Positions 35,272 to 46,730 of a DNA stretch of 64,000 nt are shown piece by piece. Within the stretch, counting starts at the first letter, position 1, and the number at the start of each line of letters is the position of its first letter. A model generated the notes under the pieces. That model ran no database searches and was not told the DNA's origin. It saw only the letters and a list, made by a program, of their open reading frames with translations. Both the position numbers and the translations under genes were made by a program. The DNA is from Lagopus muta (lineage: Eukaryota; Chordata; Aves; Galliformes; Phasianidae). Location of the stretch: positions 42,246,603 to 42,310,602 of the forward strand of contig NC_064435.1 of assembly GCF_023343835.1 (NCBI RefSeq), written 5' to 3'.

Positions 35272-37129
35272 GTACAGTTATGGTTGAAAATGGCTGAGCT
35301 CTTTTTATATCAAGTGTATTTTAAAATAAGATTACTATGGTGATTTTCTCTCCTTTATAGCAAGCACTGTTTTTTTCCTAGAGAGTACTTAACAATTCCT
35401 TGATTAAATCTTCTCTCTTATTGAGAGCCATGAATTTGAAAATGTAATGGTCCTTTTTCTAGCAATATATGATGTTTTCATAGCCTAAGTAGATTTTGTG
35501 AATAGAAACAAGAGTAAAGGGAAGCTGAAAATGGCTAGCTAGATGAAGAAAGAGTGCAATACTTTGTCTTTTGAAGTACAGTAAAATCTTCCTATTAACT
35601 TCCTTGAGAATATGATCAGTTTTATTTAAATAATTCACAGTGGAGTGTTGGAGTGTTTTCCAAATTTTTAATAAATTTTGTGTATGTCTACACTGCAGTA
35701 AGATCTGATTGCTACTGTTGCAAACAAGTTATGTTTAAATAATTTAGCTCCAGTATTGACTGTGTTGTAATCACTGAGGTACATCAGAAAGACTATCACA
35801 CTTTAGTCTTCTACTTTATTAAATGCTTTGCAGTGAGAGTTCTGCAACTACAGAATAGGTACTGGAGGAATCCAAATTGGATAAGTTATAAGAATATCTT
35901 GATATACAGTATAGACGTAGATAGGGAATTTTGTATTGCCTCATTCATTTTGAGTTAAAATAAAGTGAGAATAGTGAAGTTATTTGTGTGATAATTTTGT
36001 TATTACTGTACATGAATTAAATGAGGAAACACTGATCTGTCCAGATGTTCATTCATTTTAATGTATATGCAGTCTCTTGTGTATTTTCCACTTCTAATTT
36101 TGTGTATGTCAATGGTTTGTGGGCTGGTTCAGCCCAATTCTGTGACCAGCGGGGTGGAGAGATTTCACAAAATTCACGCCTCCAGAAAAGGGAAACAGGG
36201 GACCCCAAAATAATTAAAAACAGTGGCAACGATCTGAGGAGAAACAAACTAATTACTAAATATGTTATCAGAATGCAGGATAACACACTATAATACAATA
36301 TAATTAGAATTGAAACCAATTAATCAAATATAATGAGTGTCTGGAAGGTGGATAGGCCTCTCCATAATGCTGAGGTGAGATGCGCAGTGTGGTTGAGCAG
36401 CAGGGAGGAGAGCCTGACGAAGAAGGGGAGGCCAGATGACCTTACCAGGGTTATATCTTCTCACTGACTGCAAAGCCCCTGGGCTCTGATATTTGATTAA
36501 ATATAATCAGTAATGTGTCCAGTTGACATGGAAAACCTCATATGTATATTGTTATATTCTTACCCTGAAAAACAAGAGAGACAGTATGTGCAGGGCTTTG
36601 GGAACTGCTTTATCATTCTTTCCAATTCCTGAACTGTTTGGAAATTGGGAGTGATTTGGGTATGTGGTAATTGTAGCAGTAAGTTTTTGTTACGATCTTA
36701 TGATGCAGTTGATAAAGTTTCTGGGCCCAAAAAATTTGCCTGGCAGCTTTTAATTTACTGTTCTGGACAGAAGTCTAATGAAGGAAAAGCATAGAATGTT
36801 CAGGCAGAAACTGTCCAATAGTTTTGGGATTTAATTACAGAGATTAAGAGTGGCAATATAATTAACAATGTAAAAGGATTTTAAAAAGCTTCACAAAATT
36901 GAGTAATATTTAACGTGTGTACAAAGAATGGGTTTCATTACCAACCATTTGGAGATTCTTACACAGGTTTTCAGAATTCAAAAGCTACGTAATTGTTTAA
37001 AGATATTAAGAAACAAAGATCTGTATGCACATATCCTTTTACAATACAAAGTTCAGTAGTCTTTTTATTAGGTAACAGACAATTATGTATCGTCTGAGAT
37101 GTGTAATGAAACGTGCTTTTATTTTGCAG
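35272..37129 (+). other. CCDC178 intron 3
   Basis: Apart from the LTR listed separately, AT-rich with no recognised element. Confidence 0.6.
36107..36528 (-). mobile_element. Diverged solo LTR, ERVL-like
   Basis: About 420 bases lie between TGTCAATGG (left) and AGTTGACA (right). Parts align by eye with the solo LTR at 14601: a GGCAACGATCTGAGGAGAAA region, then GATAACACACTATAATACAA and AATTAGAATTGAAA. A ...CCCGCTGG... block lies near its minus-strand 3' end. Flanking bases show no clear target duplication, so the edges are approximate. Sits in CCDC178 intron 3. Confidence 0.65.
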
Positions 37130-37164
37130 TATGACCGTGTGTTTAAGGAGGAGAAAAAGCTGTG
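37130..37164 (+). CDS. CCDC178: CCDC178 coding exon 3 (35 bases)
   Basis: A very short exon: acceptor TTTTATTTTGCAG|TATG and donor CTGTG|GTAAGA. It reads YDRVFKEEKKL plus two bases (TG) that are completed to Trp by the first base of the next exon. It enters in phase 0 and leaves in phase 2, fitting both neighbours exactly. Continues the charged helix begun in the previous exon (YFQQ-YDRVFKEEKKLW). Confidence 0.85.
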
Positions 37165-38902
37165 GTAAGAATTATGCATACAAAATCATACAAACTGTTT
37201 GGTTTTTTTTATGTCAGGTAAACTTTTGATGAAAAATTAGCGTGACTATAATGCCTTCTCTGTGAACTTTAATGTTTACCAAGTTCTACTTTTGTGCAGA
37301 ACACAGCTAAAATAAGCATTCACAGTGCCTGCAGGAACTATTTATGTCAGGAGACCAAAAGTATTCATGCACTATTATGTCTTCCCTATTCTGTGTTTAA
37401 TATTCAAAGATTCAAGGGGATCTTAGGACCCACCTAAATGGTAACTTTTGCTGTGAAGTGCAGTTCAGTTATTGATACTTCTGAAATTGCGCCTCATCTG
37501 AGATACTTAAATATGGCTCAGTATTCCCATTTTAAGTTCTCGTTGTTTTGAGTTATAAGATACCCAAAACAAAGCTGTGTAATTTTAAATTGAATTATTT
37601 GTGATGTGGGCCACTTTACGATGTCGGTCTCATTACACTGATTAAAAAGAAGAGTTTGAAGAGGAGACTGTATCTCATGCATTCAGCTTGTCTTGGCTGT
37701 TTTGCTCAACGAAGCATTTATTTCTGTGTGTATTTTTGTGTCACATATGCCTATTGAGTCATTCTGTGTTTGCTTATTTATCCAACTCCTCTTCGCTGAA
37801 CTTCTGCTTCTATATCTAATTTGAAATCTCTTCCATTACCAAGTCCCATTTTTCTTATCAAATTTCTTATTATTTTCCATTACTGGAATCTTCCCAGTAA
37901 CTTAGATGTAACAATCAGAGGCATCAGTTCTTTTTTTTTTTTTTCTTTCTTTCTTTCTTTCTTTTTTTTTTTTTTTTTTTTTTTTTTTGCTTCACAGAAT
38001 CAGTACATTTTTGTGGATTGCTTTCAACTCTGGACTTTCACATTATGCATCGATGTGTGGTATACCAGTTTGATTATAGATTTCATTTTGTCTTCGCTGC
38101 ACGTGACAGACCTGTATATACTCTTTAACCTGCACACGTGGGCAAATATGGGGGGTGGTTATCCTTCATCACCTTGTTCTCAACTCCAGTAGGCTAATGA
38201 GCCTCTTGAGGTCTTCTGAGACTTCTAGTTTGTTTCTGTTCTTTAATTATTTGGATTGTTTATTTCCCTCTCTCACTTGCAGATTAGATTTATCCCAGTC
38301 TTATTTTAACAAAAACCTTCTTTTTTCTGCTTTTGAATTTCCCAAGATTTCTGCTGGAAACTGATGAAGCCATTGTGTTTCTAAAAAATCTTCAATTGCT
38401 TTTCTTCATTGTTGACCCTGAAATTATTACATCCCTTAAGGTGATAAAACTGAAACTACTTCTGACTTGCACTGGCAATGCATCTCTGTCTGATGGTGCC
38501 ATTTGATGCTTCTGCTGCTGAGAAGAGTCTGCAAAGTGTAGAGTATATAGATCCTTTCACTTCAGAACTTGGGCAGAATAACAACTTATCCTCATCGGTT
38601 TCTTTGGCAAATCCTTGGGTGTAACAACAGAGTTGGTCTGTGTAGGTACAAGATGTTAAGGAGTCTATCTTTTGTATTTCTGTAAATAAATATGAGGAAA
38701 ATCATTTATACAGGAGTTACACAATTAAAAATTCTTTTGAATGACTTGCATTCTTTTTTTTAACAGTAATTCTATATAATCCAGCATTTAAGATACAAGA
38801 CTGAAGAAAGGCACTTCTGACTTAGTAAAAGAAATATTTATGTAACAGTGCCACTTTAAATTCAGTCTAAAATTTTTGAGTGACAGTGGGTTTTATCCAC
38901 AG
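37165..38902 (+). other. CCDC178 intron 4
   Basis: Contains a long pyrimidine tract, T-runs with CTTT units (37930-37988). No gene or transposon recognised. Confidence 0.6.
37930..37988. repeat. T-rich (CTTT)n tract
   Basis: T-runs surrounding about five TTTC units; nearly 60 bases of pure pyrimidine. Confidence 0.95.
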
Positions 38903-38997
38903 GATAACAGAACAAGTCAGTGCTGAATCTAATGAAGATACCTGGTTATCATTATCAACTAGTTTGGATTTTCAAGATGCTAATGTATCTCGTGAAG
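38903..38997 (+). CDS. CCDC178: CCDC178 coding exon 4
   Basis: Acceptor GTTTTATCCACAG|GATA and donor GTGAAG|GTAAAA. With the TG carried over it reads W-ITEQVSAESNEDTWLSLS then TSLDFQDANVSRE, leaving one base (phase 1). This segment is acidic and serine-rich, less helical than its neighbours, and probably a linker before the main coiled coil. Confidence 0.85.
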
Positions 38998-40310
38998 GTA
39001 AAATGCTTTATAGTACTCAGTACAGTACTCAGTCTGAGTGGAAATAGTTACTTGCCCTCATTTAATATATGCTTTGCATTTAATAATGTTTGCTGGCTGC
39101 TTGATAGATCTTATGTAAATGATGTGTGCATCCTTTGAAATCTATCGGTGTATCATTTGTCAAGCTGAAAGACACATGGATTTTAAATGTTATATTAAGT
39201 ACCATGAAATCATCCTGTTTGCAAGATGGTAATTTACATTTTTCTATGTAGATTTATACTGTACTTTAAGCCAGCAGAACAAATTATTTTGTGTTTTGTT
39301 TAATTTCAGTAACACATGTAGCTGCATCACTGTTGCAGGGTTTTCACAAATACACTCCTGACATGAAGTTATATTTCTTACAGTTGGCATCTTTGTTCAA
39401 ATTAAATGTTTTTGAATTGTTTTCAGTATTCAAGAGTCTGTGTGCAATTCACAGTGTAGTCTTTTCAGTACTGCTAACTCAAGTTGATCCTGTCTACAGT
39501 GAATTGTATAATACACTTTTTGTTGGCAGCAAAGCTAAAATCCAGATTTTAAGTAGCTATCCTTATTTTCAATGCTTACAACTTTTAATGAAAATAATTT
39601 GAGGAGTTACTGATCATTGACTGTAGAATTTAATTGGAAATGCTTTGAATTCTGTAGTTTATGCAATTCTCTCTCTTTTTTTTTTTTTTTTCTTTTTTGT
39701 AGATCAGGTTAAGGATGATGACCTCAAAAATATTTTACCAAAAACAGTAAGCTAGGGCATTTTTGATAGCCAGATTTTTACAGAATAAAATGTTGATGAC
39801 CTATTTGCATCATGATGAAAACCAGTGTTGTGTATTGTTGAGATACTTCACTGAATATTCTTAGAATTCTGAGAACTTTAATGAAGTCATTGATACTTCC
39901 TGGAGAACATAAAATAAGTGTTCTTAAAAAACAACAACAGCAACAAAGATATAATGAAGAACTTGGGGTAACTACTTATCCAAACAACAAGACAAAAATG
40001 AAAATTGTGTACCATCTCTATTAGTGTGTTTTTGGAAATAAACTGGAGGAAACATGCAAGATTTGTTTGCAGCCAATTTTTGCTTGCCTTGATAAATGTG
40101 AGGAGGCTGTCTTTATGTTGAGGATGACTGCAGAGTGTAAGTTTAAGCTATCATAAGAAATAATGATAATGTATTATTAAAGAGCAATGTAACTAATTGT
40201 GCTTACTGTGATACACACAGACAGGACAACTTTGTGTTCAGAATGAAGCTGGAATAAAGAGCCTGTGATTAAGCTTTCATAAAAAAATAATATTTAATGT
40301 ATTTTTAAAG
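38998..40310 (+). other. CCDC178 intron 5 (contains an alternative exon)
   Basis: Runs from the donor at 38998 to the acceptor at 40310; the candidate cassette exon at 39703 lies within it. No transposon recognised. Confidence 0.55.
39703..39746 (+). CDS. CCDC178: Candidate alternative exon of CCDC178 (44 bases)
   Basis: A very strong acceptor (a pyrimidine tract of about 30 bases, then TTTTTTGTAG|ATC) and a good donor (AACA|GTAAGC) enclose an open frame. In phase 1 it reads DQVKDDDLKNILPKT and ends in phase 0. It cannot join the next exon at its better acceptor (40311) without hitting TAA after four codons; it joins in frame only if 40319 is used. The exon therefore looks like a cassette exon, either coupled to the downstream acceptor or acting to destroy the message. 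It could also be a decoy. Confidence 0.45.
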
Positions 40311-40511
40311 ACAGCAAGACGTTAACCTTGAAGCAGGAAATAGTAGCTTTGCTACTGGAAGTTACTAAGCTAATTAAGCGATTGGAGGCTGATCGTATGG
40401 AGGCAGAAAAAGCTTTGGAGCGGGAGAGACAGCGAAGGAAAAAGCTTGGCATGGAAATTGATAGTATGTCACTTTGGAGGCTTCAGCACTTCCCTGCTGC
40501 TGTGCAAAAAG
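40311..40511 (+). CDS. CCDC178: CCDC178 coding exon 5 (core coiled-coil start)
   Basis: From acceptor ATTTTTAAAG|ACAGC it continues the phase-1 end of exon 4 as D-SKTLTLKQEIVALLLEVT, then a strongly heptad-like KLIKRLEADRMEAEKALER and ERQRRKKLGMEIDSMSLWRL, ending QHFPAAVQK with donor AAAG|GTATCA (phase 1). Leucine spacing and high Glu/Lys/Arg content indicate a coiled coil. A second acceptor eight bases on (CAAG|ACG, exon start 40319) fits only if the 39703 exon is included. The polypyrimidine tract of both acceptors is weak. Reading frame from 40322 on is certain. Confidence 0.85.
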
Positions 40512-43500
40512 GTATCACTACTGAAGTTAAGAGTATTTGTTATTTTCAGTCAGTTCATTACCAAGGAAAATAATTACACTGTGAGAATAGTTGTGTTTAC
40601 TGTAACAGAACTGCAGTACTTACTCTTCTGAATTTGGCATGCTTAAATATATATCCATAGGGGGGAAAAAAACAAACAAACAAAAAAAAAACAATACAGA
40701 ACACACTATATTACATAGTTCTAAACTGTGTAGTAGTTTAGTATTGTTTGAGGAATAACTCAAGAGTAGGCAATGCACTTAAGATGATGAGAGATACTTT
40801 TGTTAGGGCAGGGAATGAGAAGTTTGAACAGAACTATAAAATAATGCAATTGTGCTAAACTGCAGAATAAACCATCAATTTAAATAAAATAAAATGTGAT
40901 AAACTTGGTTAAAGTATTTGCATGAATAGTTGGATGTAACTATTGATAGAATTTCTCAAAATCCCGGATTCTAAGGACGTTTAGTGTTACCTTCTGTGAT
41001 TAGCTGGCATCTACACAATAGAATTAAAAAAAGCAAAGAAAAAAAAAAAAGCACATACTTTGCAGCTGTTTGCTATTTGTCTTCTGACTCACAGATCATA
41101 ATGGGAAGTAGGTATCATCTGAACCTAGACTGAAAATCTGATGCCTGTGGGAAAACATGTAACTAGAGGAAAATTATAAGCATGCATGTATTTGCCTTGT
41201 CTGTTAGCGTGTAATATGTCAAATGTCACTCATATTCGTTGACAGTCCTAGATTAGTAATCAGGGTGGATTGCCAAATTCTCACTTAATATTATAGCTTT
41301 TTTACGTTTGTATTCTTAATACTGTAAAATGCTGACAGCAGTCTTAAGATCACCTATTTTTAGCTGGGATCATCTACTCTTTTTAAGGTTACCATGCCAT
41401 TCTTTGCCCTTGAAACTTATTCACTTTTCTTTCTACCTCTTCTGGTTTTTTTCTACATATTGTGATTTCTGTTCTTTGGTCATATTTATTACTCATTTTA
41501 AGTACGTATCCTGATTGCATAGAACAATTTTTTTTTTCTTTAGTTGCATTACTGTGTAGGAGATGAATGCATATCAAATTATTCTTAAGAATCTCACCCA
41601 GCTTTTTTTATTGAATCACGTAAGAGTTTGTAGAAAAAATAAAAGTAATTTTAAGAATTTTGAAAGTCCTACTGGAATTGCAGTTCCAGAATAATTTAAA
41701 CCTTTTAGAAATAAAGTGGCATTTTCTGAACTATTCCGTAGTTAGGAATCACCTAACATACACCCAAAGCATGTTTTTTTCCTGTGTGCTTTGTCAAACA
41801 AGATATTCGTCACTGTAGAAGATGTTAAGAGAAACAAATGCCTTTCATCTTGGTGTTTAAAGAAACAAAACATGACAACAAATAGCATATAATTAACAGT
41901 GCCGGCTACCAGAGCCTTGATTACAAATTTTAATGAATTCTAATGAGACTGATTATTGAGGAGAGCTTTGAAAGACTAGGAAGAAACTTAACTACATGGT
42001 ACTCCAGACAAGCAGGAGAAAGTAAATTGTCTTTCAATCCATAAAACAAATTCTGCAAAAAATAGTTGCACTTTTGCCTTGTCACGAAGAGTTTCAAACC
42101 TGTGTGGCCACAAGCATCAGTTCTGGTTTGTGTCATTTGATGATTTAAACAAAATGAAAACTAGAGGACATGTTAAACATGCTTAATTTTGTCAAAGTGA
42201 AGGGATTTTCTAAGTGAGAAGAATGAAGTTTTGAAGATGACAAGAGTCAAATTAATGCAGAATCCAGAACAAATAATTTTCTACTTCATTTAGAAGAATC
42301 TTTTAATAACAGATACACTGATAATAAAGCAACCAACAGATGTAAAGGAAAGATGACTGGCTGTATGGAAGAACAGATTCCATAGTGGCAGGTTATTTTT
42401 CCTTTCAGAATTCACTTTTCTGCACTGAAATCTGAAGATATGTTAATTGTGATGCTTGAAATCAGGGAAGGCTTTTTTTGCTTGTATGATTCAAGCCCTT
42501 CAGTGTCAACAGAGAATGGCAATCATTGACAGACACATGGGTTGTTTTAATCTATGTAGTATTCCTGAGTAGTGTCATAGTACTATAGCCATGAAACTCT
42601 TGACTTTTGCATGAGAGCAAGGGTATAAATGTCATCATGGTTAGTGAACCTGTTTTTTCAACTTGCTTTTTCCCCAAATTTTATTCCTATAGCCAGGGAG
42701 TAAGCAAGCACAACATCAAACTTTTAGGCTTTTTGTACAGTGTGGCATCATGATATTTCAAGATACCATGGATGTTTATTGTCAGTGAGTAATGGGTGTC
42801 TTGGTGGCTGCCAAGCTGGTCTTGTATCTTTGTTTCTGATTTTAAGGTTTTTTTCTCAGTTCCTTTACGTCTGCAACACATCACATTATATGAAGATACA
42901 CTATGACTCTCTGAAGTCTCTCAGTCAACATCTATAAATCTTCAATTCCTTTCCACAGAAGTGCTCCATGTTATCCTGTAGCTTCTGTGGGGATAGTTTA
43001 TTATTTTTATATCCAGATGTCTAACAAAATATATCACAGCAGCAAAAAATAATCAGGACCCTAAAATCCAGGAAGCAAGACTTTCTATATTAATGCTGAT
43101 TTGAGGGCTGGCTAATTATCCATTTTTTCATAAGGAAAACAGTTAAGTTCTAAAGAAATCTAGATTCTTGATGTCAGAGATGCAGTGGTCAATGTGTCTT
43201 CACTTAAGCAGTTTTCATATGATTGGTAGCCATCACAGCTCTGGAATGTCATCTCCTTGCGGTCTGCAATATTTTTCTTAGACTGAGAGCAGCAGAGCAG
43301 TATTTATAGCTATTCCAAGAAAAAGGCCTCAGAGAATGTCAGTCGGATCTTCTCAGTTGTGTTTTTGACCACTTTTTACAGTCTTGTTTTGGTATGTTGT
43401 AGAAGAGGAAAAATACAGGCTCAGAACCATCATGATATCTCATTACATCTGTTTGTTACTGTGTGGTTGAACTAAAATTAGAGATGGTGGGAAGTCAGTT

Positions 43501-45850
43501 AATATTCCCAGACACTGATTTGCAAAGCATAGTAGTGGTTTGTCTATAATTTTACTGTAGTTTTTTAGAATTATAGTGGATGCCAAAAGAGAGACAAACA
43601 TTAAGATGAAAAGAAGTGACATAATTTGTAATAGCGAGTTCTGGGATGTGAAATCACAGTCAATACTGTGGTACATATTCCTGATGCTCATCATCCTGAG
43701 AGTTTGACAAGTTTCTCATGGTCCAGGATGTGTAGGATATGTTTTCAGTTTGAAATACTTCTTTTTCTTTTTTTTTTTTCCATAGGCAAAATGTGAAGAT
43801 GGGCACATTTCTGAGAATATATGAGAATAATTTTTTTTTTATATTTATTGGCATATGAATTTATATATTTATCTTAGCCAGTGCCTAATTTGAATTGGAA
43901 ACAAGAAATTGCTGTTAATACATGACTAATTTGAAGAGAATGTTACAGATTTTTGTTTGTTTGATTATTTGTTTTTAAAACAGGAGTCTCTGAAGGGCAG
44001 TTTATAATGTTCTGAAAACAAAGGGAGAGGTTGAATAAAGGATCAAAATTAAAATTAATTCACTGGGAGGTTAGAAACTGCTTTCAGGAGAAAATCCTGT
44101 GGCAACTGAAAGGTCAATTTTTCCAAAGCAAAAAAGCTGTAAGAAGGTTAATAATACAGCTTTGTTCTGCAGCACAGTAATATGAGCTGCAGAGCTATTA
44201 CATTCCAAGTCAACAGCAGTAATGCAAGATGCAAAAAATAAAGAATAAAAATGTTTTGGGGGGACCCAATACTTTTGCTTTACTGTTTTGCATTCAAAAG
44301 TTTGGAATAGTAGAATAATGATTTTTAAATGCTGTCAGTCAGTTATGCGGTGATATACTGATAGAATATTTATTAAAATTAAAAAAAAAAAATAAAAAAT
44401 AAAAAAGTAGAAGTTGGGTTTTAGATATTAACCAACTCTCCTCCCTTGATATCAGTAGGCTGTGGTAGTGTGGTGTGTCCTTGGGGTAAATTTGTCATTT
44501 CCAGGTTTATAATAATTTACAGTATTATCTGTAAAACAAAAAATTATGCTAAAACAGAATTGAGGATAAGGGAGAAGACCCCCAGGGATGTTACAATTAT
44601 CCCTAATCTAAATAATACAAACCCAGGAGATTCTTAATTAAGAGTTTGCATGACCCATTCTGAGTAGGCACGGAATTCTGTTATTTCTTCAGACTTCCCT
44701 TGATTTCCGTTATTGCTGACTCCTGCTGCCCTTACGTCCTGTAGGCTGTTGAGGTAATTGCAGTGACACAGCCCATCTTCAGAACTGACCTCTTCTGAAA
44801 TATAATAAAAATTCAGTGTAAAACACTTTTTTTTTTCATTTTACTGTTAGGCATCACTTAGTACGATACAGAAAAGCCACTTACTCATATAATGTCTCTT
44901 CAACTTTTAGTGGCAATGAAATAATACATTTGTAAATTTGTGATTTATGTCTTGTTAACGCAGCAAAATGTATCAACTGTTAAGGAATCGCGCCAGATAT
45001 TCTATAGCTACTTCTCTGAGCTGGAAAGCCTTTTCTTCTCGGTAAAATGTACTTCTCTCTCTCAGATTTATAACAAGAGTTTACTCCTGTTTAGATGTTT
45101 TTTTTTCTCTTAATTGGTAATCTTTTTCACTGTTAAATATCAGCTGCTGCGGTACCGTTAGGACACAGTCTGTAATAAGGTTTTCTTTCTGAGCAAGATG
45201 AAATATGTGCTGTCATTCAGCAACCAATGATCTAGTTACATATTTTCTTGTAAGGGCCCTCAGGAAATTTATACCAGTGTAGGAGAAGTAAATGCAATGA
45301 AGTGAATTAAGACTGACACATTTCTGTATGGCAACGTGAATGTGTTCTTCTTGATGGCTTTGAATATTTATCTGTAGTCTAGATTTTTTGAAGCCCCATT
45401 TAGTTTCAGAAAGTGTTCCTGAACTGAAAACAGCTGTCATATTAAGGGGATCTGGGATATATACTTGCCCTGTTCTTCCTCTGCATCCGCATACGTCCAT
45501 TGCTGGTGACTGGCAAGTTTAGTACAGCTCTTTTTGTGTGGTAACAACCTTTCAAGATATGCCTTAAGGCTAAGTGTTTTAATTTCCTTCATAAAAACAA
45601 AGCCACCACTCACTCTGAGAATTTACTTGAATGATGTAGTTAGACTATTGAGTTTCAGAATAGTTCCACTCCTAATGTACTATTTGGTGATGTCTTTTGT
45701 AACCAATGTCCTCTTTTGGCCTTAACAGTGATTTACAGCAAAATTTTGCAAGTCTTATACTCGGTATTGTAACTGTGCATTTCCTAATCTCACTAAGCAT
45801 TCACGGTGTCACTCAAATACACATTCTGTTATGCTAATTATCTCTAACAG
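40512..45850 (+). other. CCDC178 intron 6
   Basis: 5.3 kb, AT-rich; A-runs near 40660-40692 and 41039-41050, a T-run at 43768-43780. No exon in suitable phase or clear transposon was recognised; 44440-44800 has a composition slightly unlike its surroundings, but I cannot name it. Confidence 0.5.
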
Positions 45851-46071
45851 AATACGAAACATGCGCTCAAGATACCTTAGAGCTACAATGGCATTTGGAT
45901 TGCAAAAGCCGTCAGCTGCGACAGGTACAAAACCAAATACTTAAGATAGAAGCAGTTAGCAGAAGGATTCAGGAGGATGTAGACTTCATGAAGAAACACA
46001 GCCCTCTGCTGGAAGAAAAGTTGAATCTGGAGGGTGAAGCTGTGAAGGATGTGTTACTGGCTTATGAAAAG
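45851..46071 (+). CDS. CCDC178: CCDC178 coding exon 6
   Basis: Acceptor ATCTCTAACAG|AATAC and a near-consensus donor GAAAAG|GTGAGT. In phase 1 the exon reads E-YETCAQDTLELQWHLDCK, SRQLRQVQNQILKIEAVSRR, IQEDVDFMKKHSPLLEEKL and NLEGEAVKDVLLAYEK, ending in phase 0. It is 74 residues of heptad-rich coiled coil with a HSPLLEEKL break. The longest coding exon in the window and one of the most certain. Confidence 0.92.
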
Positions 46072-46390
46072 GTGAGTACGCATCATACAAAAAAAAACAA
46101 TCACAAAGATACATAACCTTTTACAGCAGCATCACCAGTCTATTTTAAATTTTGTAGACAAAGACTGTGAATTGTGTGCCTCAGTACAGAGTACAGGCAG
46201 AATCCAGGGAATATAATGCTGTGGGCCTTTAATAAAAGTCTCATAAGCACATGTAGAATGTAATTCTAAATTTGTAAGCTCATTCCATCTGTTTGGGTTT
46301 CTTTTTTTTTTTCCTTTTTTTTTTTTCTTTTTTGCAGAAAATGTAGATGGCACATATCTGATGTTTGTATAGATTCTTGATTCTTTTCAG

Positions 46391-46519
46391 ATTTCTCACA
46401 GACATCAAGCTTTGTTCCAGAATGTGGATAATGTGGAAATATTAGAAGCTGTCAAAGAAAGTAAAATTGAATTATTTTCAAGTGGTGGTGCATTTTTAAT
46501 GCGGATAGTTGCAGACTGA
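46391..46519 (+). CDS. CCDC178: Possible alternative terminal exon of CCDC178 (short isoform)
   Basis: The acceptor GATTCTTTTCAG|ATTTC is good, and the phase-0 frame after exon 6 reads ISHRHQALFQNVDNVEILEA, then VKESKIELFSSGGAFLMRI, to TGA at 46517-46519. The only donor-like site inside (GAAA|GTAAAA, GT at 46461) leaves phase 1 and would put exon 48107 out of frame with an early stop. Exon 6 joins 48107 directly in frame. So this piece is either a 3' terminal exon, supported by AATAAA at 46725, or a frame-breaking cassette exon. A short product would be 286 residues without the 39703 exon. Confidence 0.45.
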   Translation: MSHRHQALFQNVDNVEILEAVKESKIELFSSGGAFLMRIVAD

Positions 46520-46724
46520 ACAATCAAAGTGCAGCAGAGTTGTAGATATTTTTAAATGGTATCAGAAAAGGAGGGGTACTGCGTAGCCGCAAGTTCAGAT
46601 TTTAATACTGATTATTTTCTATGTATGCTTTATAGTTACTTTTAATCTCAAATCTAGAGATGAATCCATTTCAAGGTACTGCATTTACATTCTCAAAATG
46701 ATCTTATTCTTCCCGGTGATTCTG

Positions 46725-46730
46725 AATAAA
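46725..46730 (+). terminator. Candidate poly(A) signal (AATAAA)
   Basis: AATAAA about 200 bases after the stop codon of the possible terminal exon, followed by a T-rich stretch and a GT-containing segment (TTGAGGTGTC) near 46770. Fits cleavage around 46745-46755; AATAAA also occurs by chance in DNA this AT-rich. Confidence 0.35.

Noticed and set aside
39291..39602. 103-codon plus-strand frame between CCDC178 exons
   Set aside because: Hydrophobic, non-coiled-coil sequence in the wrong style for the gene, no donor in phase; treated as intron.
40319..40511. Using 40319 as the only start of coding exon 5
   Set aside because: Possible only with the 39703 exon included; 40311 has the earlier AG and joins exon 4 directly, so it was taken as the main form.
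44430..44800. Possible old LTR in intron 6
   Set aside because: Composition is suggestive but no terminal TG/CA ends or alignable blocks with the other LTRs were found.
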